NCBI RefSeq assembly: GCF_012926505.1
Contig: NZ_JABBNT010000001.1
Location: forward strand, 744,001-808,000
DNA from: Pacificispira spongiicola
Lineage (GTDB): Bacteria > Pseudomonadota > Alphaproteobacteria > UBA8366 > Aestuariispiraceae
Direction: 5' to 3'
Length of the DNA: 64,000 nucleotides
Position 1 is the stretch's first letter; each line of letters begins with the position of its first letter. The position numbers and the translations under genes are program-made. The notes under the pieces are model-generated. The model ran no database searches. It saw only the letters and a program-made list of their open reading frames with translations, and was not told where the DNA came from. Of this stretch, positions 8,710 through 17,200 are shown piece after piece.

Positions 8710-9180
8710 ATGACCTTTAAATTCGTTGCCATGGATACCGATACGGCCCGCCATTATCAGCGCGGCGGCACTGATGCCTATGGACACAAGCCGGAACACC
8801 AATCCTCCGACGGGGTCGGCAATCCCTGCCGCCATTGTCTCCAGAACATCCCGGAAGGCGCGGATATGCTCGTTCTCGCCCACCGGCCGTTCCCCGGTAC
8901 GCAGCCCTATGCCGAAACCGGGCCGATCTTCCTGTGCGGCGCGGAATGCGACCGGCACCCGGTCAGCGAGGAACTGCCTGACCTGTTTCGCGATTACGAA
9001 GACATCCTGATTCGCGGCTACGATGCGAATGACCGTATCCGGTACGGCACGGGCGAGGTCGTTAGTATCGCGGCACTGCCGACAGCCTTGGCGGCACGCT
9101 TTGAGAATCCGGACGTCGCCTATGTCCATATGCGGTCGTCCCGGAACAACTGCTTCCAGTGTCGGGTCGAGCGGGCATAA
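8710..9180 (+). CDS. DUF1203 family protein
   Basis: A 156-residue cytoplasmic protein of the DUF1203 family, whose function is unknown. Family features visible are the NPCRHCLQNIPEG segment with a Cys-x-x-Cys pair near residues 37-40, MLVLAHRPFPG, the segment GPIFLCGAECDRH, and the C-terminal VHMRSSRNNCFQCRVERA. The cysteine-rich layout hints at metal binding, but this is not shown. The ATG at 8710 has AAGGAT upstream and is preferred over the earlier in-frame ATG at 8659. Confidence 0.82.
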   Translation: MTFKFVAMDTDTARHYQRGGTDAYGHKPEHQSSDGVGNPCRHCLQNIPEGADMLVLAHRPFPGTQPYAETGPIFLCGAECDRHPVSEELPDLFRDYEDILIRGYDANDRIRYGTGEVVSIAALPTALAARFENPDVAYVHMRSSRNNCFQCRVERA

Positions 9181-9187
9181 TGCGCGA

Positions 9188-10465
9188 TCAGGAGTCTTCC
9201 AGGCGTTTCTTGATGGCGAGGACATGGTTGAAGCCGTCCCGGCGGCTTTGACCCGTCGCCTTGGCATAGGCATCGCCCAACGGCTTGGTCGGTAGACCGG
9301 CGGCGACCAGACTTTCCAGAAAGTCCCCCAGGTCGCCGTCGACCGCCGCCGCCGACCCGCCGTCCTGTTCAACGGGCACCGCCCCACCGATGACCAGCAC
9401 CAATTCCCCGTTCACCGCTTCCCCGGATTCGATTTCCGACAGGAGTTCCGCCGCCGTGCCGGTCAGGACCTTTTCCCCGAATTTTGTCAGGTTGCGGCAC
9501 AGCGCCATGTCGCGGTCGGGCAGGACTTCCGCCGCTTCCGCCAACGCCTTTTCGATCCGGTGCGGTGCCTCGAAGCACAGGACGGTATAGGGAACGGCCT
9601 TCAATTCCTCAAACCGCTGGCGGCGCAGGGTCGGCTTGCGCGGCAGGAAGCCGAGGAACCGGAAATCGTCGCTGGGTAGTCCGGACAGGGCCAGGGCCGT
9701 CGTCACCGCATCCGGTCCCGGCACCGCCGTGACCGTCAGACCTTCCCGACGGGCGGCGCGGACCAGATGGAAACCGGGATCGGACACCAGCGGCATCCCC
9801 GCTTCCGTCACCAGGGCCAACCGTTGCCCCTTGCGCAGGCGGTCGATCATTTCCGGGGTGCGTTCGCGTTCGTTGTGATCGTGATAGGCGGTCGTCGAGG
9901 CCTCCACCCCGAAACCGGACAATAGCGTTCTCGCCGTCCGCGTATCCTCGCACAAGACGAGATCGACGCTTTGCAGGACCGACAGGGCGCGCGGCGACAG
10001 GTCGTCCAGATTGCCGATCGGCGTGCCGACCAGATACAGGATGCCGTCCTCTCCCTCTACCGCCGCGCCCTCGGATTCGGAAATCGTGACGTCCAGTTCC
10101 GCACCCTGCTTTTGCAGTGCATCGATCAACTCCCGGCTTAACTGAGTCGATCCCTTATCCACGCCGACGCAGAAAGTACGCGGTTCCGGTGTCGGCATGC
10201 GGCGGAAGATCAACGGCGCCCCCGCCGCGAATTTCGGATTGATCCTGGCCGTCGCCCTGTCTTCGAATTCCCCGCAGCGCAGGACGATATCGACGGCCCC
10301 GCGCAAGGACAGCAGCGCCGCCTCGTCATATGCCGCCTCCACCCCGATGATGCAGGTTCCGGCACCGGTAATCGACGGATCGCGTGTCAGTTCGAAGGTT
10401 TTCGCATGACTGGCCCGGATATTGGGATGGCCCTTGCAATGGATGGTAACCGACCGTTTCGTCAT
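9188..10465 (-). CDS. rsmI: DUF371-RsmI fusion (16S rRNA C1402 2'-O-methyltransferase)
   Basis: A 425-residue two-domain protein. Residues about 138-425 are RsmI, the SAM enzyme that methylates the ribose of C1402 in helix 44: LYLVGTPIGNLDDLSPRA, LCEDTRTARTLL, LVTEAGMPLVSDPG, VPGPDAVTTAL and FEAPHRI are all present. Residues 1 to about 135 match DUF371, a domain known mainly from archaea: KGHPNIRASHAKTFELTRD, GTCIIGVEA, then ATARINPKFAAGAPLIFRR. The two are in one frame with no stop or alternative ribosome site seen between them. Translation is coupled by an ATGA overlap to the upstream KamB/NpmA-like methyltransferase. The DUF371 call is by motif recall. Confidence 0.9.
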   Translation of the reverse strand: MTKRSVTIHCKGHPNIRASHAKTFELTRDPSITGAGTCIIGVEAAYDEAALLSLRGAVDIVLRCGEFEDRATARINPKFAAGAPLIFRRMPTPEPRTFCVGVDKGSTQLSRELIDALQKQGAELDVTISESEGAAVEGEDGILYLVGTPIGNLDDLSPRALSVLQSVDLVLCEDTRTARTLLSGFGVEASTTAYHDHNERERTPEMIDRLRKGQRLALVTEAGMPLVSDPGFHLVRAARREGLTVTAVPGPDAVTTALALSGLPSDDFRFLGFLPRKPTLRRQRFEELKAVPYTVLCFEAPHRIEKALAEAAEVLPDRDMALCRNLTKFGEKVLTGTAAELLSEIESGEAVNGELVLVIGGAVPVEQDGGSAAAVDGDLGDFLESLVAAGLPTKPLGDAYAKATGQSRRDGFNHVLAIKKRLEDS

Positions 10466-11130
10466 GGGGTTCCGTTCTCTTGGGCCACAGCCTCGATGAT
10501 CAATGTCGTGCGCGCCGATCCGCGCACCAGATGACGGCCCCAGGCACTGCGGATCGGCGGGTCGCCGTGAATGACCTCCCGCCGGGTGATCCGAAATCCG
10601 GCAGCGGCATAGACGCCTTCCAAGTCCGGGTTGTCCGCCGGATCGACGATATCGCCCATGCCCAACCGGTCCAGATACTCCCTGTCCTCGAAAACCGAAT
10701 AGTTCAATAGAACCGACAGTTCCGCCCCGTCCTTACAGAGGGCCCGCAGCGACCGCAAATGGTCCAGCGCCGGTTCGGAAACGATGCGCATCAGAGACCC
10801 CCAGGGATACTGAACGGTCAGCGTGTCGGCCAATCCCGCGAAGGGACCGGGCAATCGTTCCGCCGCGGCCCGCACGAACAGGGCATTCGGCAACCCGCCC
10901 TTCTTGACGGACGCCCCGGCACTGCGGGCCGATTTTGCCATGTTTTCGGCGACCGCATCGATTCCAATGCACAGCCTGTCCGGGACTTCCCGTGCCGCGT
11001 CCAGAATGAACTTACCCTGACCGGTCCCGACATCAATCAGGACCGCCGCGGCATCGGCGGCGCGCCGTGCCACGGCCTGCATGTCGACAGGCGCCAGCTT
11101 TTTTCCCAATACCTGGTCGAATGCCGACAA
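10462..11130 (-). CDS. KamB/NpmA-like 16S rRNA (adenine-1408 N1)-methyltransferase homologue
   Basis: A Rossmann SAM methyltransferase whose motifs follow the KamB/NpmA aminoglycoside-resistance family throughout: GKK near 9-11, DVGTGQGK 33-40, GIDAVAENM 56-64, KKGGLPNALFVRAAAERLP 77-94, YPWGSL 108-113 and SAWGRHLVRG 195-204. The two tryptophans that clamp A1408 in NpmA correspond to W110 and W197. I place the start at TTG 11130 (AAAGG upstream; 222 residues, close to NpmA), because the longer frame to 11241 begins inside the adhesin gene's terminator; ATG 11082 is an alternative. Its stop overlaps the next gene as ATGA. The target base and any resistance phenotype are inferred. Confidence 0.8.
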   Translation of the reverse strand: MSAFDQVLGKKLAPVDMQAVARRAADAAAVLIDVGTGQGKFILDAAREVPDRLCIGIDAVAENMAKSARSAGASVKKGGLPNALFVRAAAERLPGPFAGLADTLTVQYPWGSLMRIVSEPALDHLRSLRALCKDGAELSVLLNYSVFEDREYLDRLGMGDIVDPADNPDLEGVYAAAGFRITRREVIHGDPPIRSAWGRHLVRGSARTTLIIEAVAQENGTP

Positions 11131-11195
11131 CGCGCCCAAACCTTTCCAAAAACCGAATACTGAAACGCGCGGCAGTCTACTGCGCCGGCCGGGCA

Positions 11196-11227
11196 AGAAA
11201 AACCCCGCCGGACGATCCCGGCGGGGT
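11196..11227 (-). terminator. Rho-independent terminator of the giant adhesin gene
   Basis: On the minus strand, ACCCCGCCGG and CCGGCGGGGT form a 10-bp GC stem around a 6-base loop, followed by a run of five T. It begins 25 bases after the adhesin stop at 11253, and it separates that transcript from the methyltransferase/rsmI pair. Confidence 0.9.
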
Positions 11228-11252
11228 CTTTGCTGCAACATTATGATCGGGT

Positions 11253-14200
11253 TTAGACGTCGACCGTCGGATCCTTGTCTTCGATCACCAGTTTGAAGTC
11301 GACGCCATCCACGCTGATCGTGTGTTCGCCGACCCCGTAATCCGTGTCGCCGACCTTCACCGTGTCGTCGCCGTCTTTCAGGATCTTCAACTCGTCCCGG
11401 TCGTCCGTCATTTGGATCAGATCGTCGACGGACAGCGACATGTCGACCGGACCGTCGACGCCCGTGACGTCGAGGATTTCGATATTCGACGCCGCATTCG
11501 CCAACGACGACCCGGTCAGATTGCTGAGGCCGCCATCGCCGCCGGTCAGCTTCAACGTGTCGTTGCCGCTGCCGCCGTCGACACCGGCACGCAGGGATTC
11601 CAGCGCCTCCGCCCCGTCGAGGTCATTCGCCTCGTAGGCTTCGCGGATCGCCTGATCCAGCATGCCGTAGCCTTCGTGATCCTCGGCAAGACCGGCGGTC
11701 TGGATGTCGTCGATGTCGTAATGCATCTCGTCATCGCCGGACCCGCCGACCAGATAATCCTTGGACCCGCCAGACACCAGAACGTCGTTGCCGTCGCCAC
11801 CCGCCAGCAGGTTGCCGCTGCCGTTGCCGACCAGGATATCGTCCCCGCCGCCACCCAGGACGTTTTCCGCGTCCTGCCAGATGGATTTCGTCAGGTTGAT
11901 TTCCATATTGTCGCTGGTCCCGGCTGCCCCGACGACCCAGTCGGTGCCTTCGCCCATATCGATCTGACTGAACCGCTGCCCCAGATCGGCATCCTGAAGA
12001 CCACGCATTGCGCCGTCGTCGTCGATCTGCCAACCGTCCAGCATGGTGACGGACCCGTCTTCGGACGTGGATAGGGCAACCGTCGTATCGCCCCAATCCA
12101 GCACCATGTAGCCGTAGTTGCCGTCCCAATAATCGTTGTGGCAGTTGTCGTCCCAGTCGTTGTCGTCCGGCTCGTCCAACTCCCAGCCATGGCTGGTGGC
12201 GTACATTTCCGTATCGCCGTATTCCAAGCGGCTGACGGCAACGTTGGAATCGCTGGTGACGCCGCGAATTTCAATCGCGCTTTCCGAACCGATGGGCAGG
12301 GTCACATCCGGGATCGTCACCTGCTGCCAGAAGCTGCTGTGGTGATGACCGCCCTGCGGTGCGGAGAAGGTACCGATCGACGTCCCGTTTACCAGAACCT
12401 CGAACTGGCCGCTGCCGCCGCTCCAATATTTGGAAACGGTAAGGACCAGGTCGTTCGTGGTGGTTTCCGAAACATTCGAAACCTCGGACACCGTCGCGCC
12501 GGAATTGCTTGCCTCCGTGACAAAGACCGCGCTGTCCCGCGCGCCGTCGGACGTATCCTGCAAGACCGGCCCGTCCGGCAGTTCGACCGACACCGTCACA
12601 TCGGACAGATCGGAGACATTGCCATCAACATCCGTAACCGATACCTGCAACACCCGGTCGCCCGCTTCCGCGACGCTGTCCGTGCTGGAGAGCTTGACCG
12701 ATTCCAAAGCCGTTTCGTAGCTGGCGATGGAGGCATTGCCGCTCAACGTCAGGACGAAGCCCGCGGCGGTCGTCGTGGCACTGACTGTCAGGCCCAGGCT
12801 TTGCAGCAGATCCGTGTTGATCGACAGTTGGTCGCCGTCCTGATAGCCGCTGGCAATCGTGACGGTTGCCTGGGTCATGACAGACCCGTCGACATCGTCG
12901 ATCTCGACATCGTCCAGGACGGCTGCCCCATCGACAAGAGCGGCGGACTGTACGTCGACCGCATCGTCCAGGGACAGTTCCGGCGTATATTCCGCCGCCT
13001 CGCCATCGACCGTGACGTCGATGGTTTCGAAGCTGGTGAAGGTAATGCCCAGGCTTGCGATTTCGTAAGTCCCCGACGGATCGGCACTGGACGCCGTCTT
13101 CGCCGCGGCGATTTCGGCCAGCACCGCATTGAGGTCGGCCTGATCGCCGCTCAACTGGATCAGTAGGGTATCGTTGTTGCCGCCGCCATCGAGGTTCAGC
13201 TCCCGGCCTTCCTCTTCAGGGGCGATCGTCACGGTGATCCGGTCATCGCCCTGGCCGCCGTCGACCGTGTCGGAACCGCCGTCGGCATAAATCCGATCAT
13301 TGCCCTGACCGCCGAACATCGTATCGTCGCCCGCGCCGCCGGTGATCGTGTCGTCCCCCTGGCCGCCGTCGATCCAGTCGTTGCCGTCGCCGCCGTTCAG
13401 GACATCCTGACCGCTGCCGCCCAGGATCGTATCGTCGCCGCCCAAACCGGACAGGGTGTCGTCACCGTGCCCGCCATCCATCACGTCGTCGTAGTCGGTG
13501 CCTTCGGCAATATCCGTCGCATTGGTTCCGGTGAAGGTAATGCCTTCTTCCGGGTCGGGCATGATCGCTTCCAGCGGCACCGGTTCGCCGTTGATATCGA
13601 CGATGTTCAGAGCTTCGATCCCACTGACCGTCAGGTTCAGGGCCGGGAATTCGCGGGACATGGTCGCCGCATCGCCGGATGAAACGAAGTCCACCAGATC
13701 CTGCAGCGCCGCCTTGGTAACGCCTTCCAGCAAATCCCAATCGGTCACCGTCAGCTTCAGCGTCAACGTATCGGTCCCGGCCCCGCCATCCACGACATCG
13801 CCGCCGGCATCCGTCAGGACATTCAGGACGTTGTCGACAACCGTGCCGTCCATGGTGACTTGCAGGCTGTCGTTGCCGCTACCGCCGTTCAACGTGTCGG
13901 CACCCGTGCCGCCGATCAACGTATCCGCACCGGCACCACCGTCGAGGATATCGTCGCCCGCACCGCCATCCAGGACGTCGTTGGAGCCCAGGCCCGACCC
14001 GTCATCGACGGACACGGAAATGATACCCGTGGTCGTCGCGGAATCGCTGCCGCCGTCGGCATCGAAATCCGTGACATTGGCCGTCACCTGAAGATCGAAA
14101 TCGCCGACGCCCGGCGGCACGACCAGTTCGACTTCATCCAGCGCATCGGATGCCAGCGTCACCGCACCGCCCGTGGCCAGCAATTCGCCGCCCTGATAAA

Positions 14201-17200
14201 TCTGCACGCCATCCGGCAGGCCGGAAATCGTCACGGTCAGCAATTCCGACCCGTCCAGATCGCCCAGCGTCGCTTGGATATCCAGGGACACCGTCGCATC
14301 CAGATTGTCGCCGTCGCCGATCAGGTGGTCGTTGCCGTCGCCGCCGATCAGCGTATCGCTGCCCGCGCCGCCGATCATCGTATCGTCACCGTTCGTGCCG
14401 GTTTCGGTCGTGGATTCCGCGCGGCCCAGGACGACTTCCGCATCGCCGAGGGTGAGCGTGAAGTCGTCGACCACCGCCCGCACCGTAACGTCCAGGCTCT
14501 GTGCCGTCGTCACGCTTTCGCCGCCCTGCGACGTGGTGACCGAAACGCCCAATGCGAAGTCGACGGAAGACCCGGCCGGCGGGGTGACCATAAGGCCGTC
14601 CAACTGATCCAGGGTCAGAACCGCCGGATCGGTGGTGAAGGTATCGCCCGCCGCATTCGTCAGGACCGCGCCTTCTGGCAGGCCGGTGATGGACACGCTG
14701 GTATCCTGGTTCGGATCGATATTGCCGATGGCGATATCCAGCGCAATATCCTGATCCTCGTTGCCGGTCGCTTCGCTCAACACCGAAATGGTCGGGACAT
14801 CGACATCCGCGCCGATCGTGACCGACAGGTTCTTTTGCACCAGCGCATGGTCGCCGCCATTGGCTTCCGTCGCGATCGCGGTCACCGTCAGCGCCACCGC
14901 ACCGACATAGTTCAGCGGCGAGACCAGGGACAGGGTGTTAACGGAAGACGCCGGGATGGTCGCCGGGCTGCCACTATAGCTGTTGCCCGCCTCGTCGGTC
15001 AGGGTGAAGCCGTCCGGCAGGCCGGAAATCCGAACCGTCAACGTTTCCGACCCATCCGTATCGGTCAGGTGGGCATCGATGTTCAGGTCGATCGGCTGAT
15101 CTTCCAGGCCGGATACGGCGGATACCGTCAGGCTGGGTGTATCGGCGACCGCATCGACCGTGACGGTCATCGTCGCGGAGGTGACGGCGGACTGCGCGCC
15201 ATCCGTGCCGGTCGCGACGATGGTCAGATCGAAATTCGCGTCCGAATTCGCGGGCGGTTTCACCGTCAGGCCGACCAGTTGGTCCGGCGTCAGCGAAATT
15301 TCGCTGCCGGTGAAGGTCTCGCCCGCCGCATTCGTCAGTTCAGCACCGTCGGGCAGACCGGAAATCGTCACGCCCACCGTGTCGCCTTCACTGCCCGCGA
15401 CGGCACCGATGGTCAGCGCAATGTCGCCGTCCTCGTCCCCCGTGGCGTTCATCACGCTCAAGACCGGAGCCAATGCGACATCGGTGAAGGTCAGGCTGAT
15501 ATCCTGCGTCACCGTATTGGTGTCGCCGTTTTCTTCCGTTGCGGTCGCCGTGATCGTCAGCGGCACCACACCTTCGAAACCGGCCACCGGGACCAGCGTC
15601 AGCGACGACAGGGACGCGACCGGGATTTGTGCCGGGCTGCCTTCGTATTCGCCACCCTCGGCATCCGTCAGCTTGAAGCCCTGCGGCAAACCGGCAATTT
15701 CGACAGTCAGGGTTTCCGACCCGTCGGTATCGGTCAGTTCCGCATCGATGGACAGCGCCAGATCGACGCCGCCTTCCGACACCAGATCGGATGCGGTGAT
15801 TTCCGGGGCGTCGGCAATACCGGTCACATCGACCGACAGTTCCTGTTCGACGGAACTGATGCTGTCGCCGTCGATGGACGTCGCGACGACCGTCAGGGTC
15901 ATCGTGCCCGCATAGTTGGCGGGCGGCAGAACCTTCAATCCGTCCAACGCACTCAACGGCACATCGGTCGGATCGACGAGGTTGTCGTCCGCGTCATAGA
16001 AAATCGTGCCGGAAACAAAGCCTTGGATGGCAACGGTCAAGGTTTCGGATCCGTCCGCATCACCTTGGCCGACCGAAATCGACAGCGGAATCGCGGCACC
16101 GTCTTCGACACCCAGCGCATCGCTGACTGTCACGACCGCTTCATCCGCGACGGCGCCAATGTCGACCGTCAGGGTTTGCGTATCGGTGGTCGTGGACTCG
16201 CCGTCCGTGCTCGTCACCGTCACGGTCAGATCGAAGCTACCAGCATAATCCGCCGCGGGTTGAACCTTCAGACCGTCCAAATCCTCCAGCGCAAGGTTGT
16301 CCGGATCCAGTTCGTTCCCGGCGCTGTCCAGCAACGTCGCGCCCTCCGGCAGACCGTCGATGGAAATCGCGGTTGTTTCGGAGTCATCGATCTTCGTAAC
16401 ATCGATGGACAGGGCAATGGTTCCGTCTTCCACGCCGGACACATTCGCCGCGCCGATTTCGGCACCATCCGCCACCCCGGCGACGTCGACCGTCAGGGTT
16501 TGGGAATCCGTTACCGTCTCGTTTCCGTCCGTGGTCGTCGCCGTCACCGTCAGATCGAAACTGCCTGAATAGTTCGGGCCCGGCAGGACCTGAATCCCAT
16601 CCAGATCGGCGAGCGTCAGATTACCCGCGTCCAGTTCGTTCCCCGACCCGTCCAACAGCGTCGCACCGTCCGGCAGGCCGTCGATGGAAATCGTCAGATC
16701 CTGACCTTCGTCCAGTTGCGTCACGTCGATCGACAGCGGGATAGCCTGATCTTCCAGGCCCGTCGCATCGGACACCGCCACTTCCGCGCCGTCGGCAACG
16801 GCGGTCACATCGACCGTCAGCGTCTGCGTGTCCGTGGTCGTCGCGTCGCCATCCGCGGTCGTAACACTCACGGTCAAATCGAAACTGCCGGAATAGTTCA
16901 GTCCCGGGCGGACCTTGATGCCATCCAGATCGGCAACCGACAGGTTGGACGCATCCAACTCGTTCCCGGCACTGTCCAGCAGCACCGCGTCTTCCGGCAG
17001 GCCGCTGATGGAAATTGTCAGGTCTTCGGACTCGTCCAGCTGAGTCACATCAATGGAAAGCGCGATCTCTCCATCTTCCAGACCTGTCGCATCCGATACG
17101 GTGAGGTCGGCACCATCCGCAATGGCGGCCACATCGACCGTCAGCGTCTGCGTATCGGTACTCGTCGCATCCCCGTCCGTGGTCGTCACGGTCACGGTCA

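Noticed and set aside
11131-11241. Longer start for the KamB/NpmA-like gene at 11241
   Set aside because: The extra codons are read through the adhesin terminator hairpin and do not look like protein.
12759-12770. Second TAAG string (adhesin residues 2361-2364)
   Set aside because: It lies inside a repeat domain, showing that TAAG occurs by chance in this protein; the site at 335-338 is therefore only a weak candidate.
13860-16568. 902-codon open frame on the plus strand opposite the adhesin gene
   Set aside because: It mirrors the repeats of the adhesin in antisense, is rich in R, H, Q and G typical of shadow frames in GC-rich DNA, and has no family motif.
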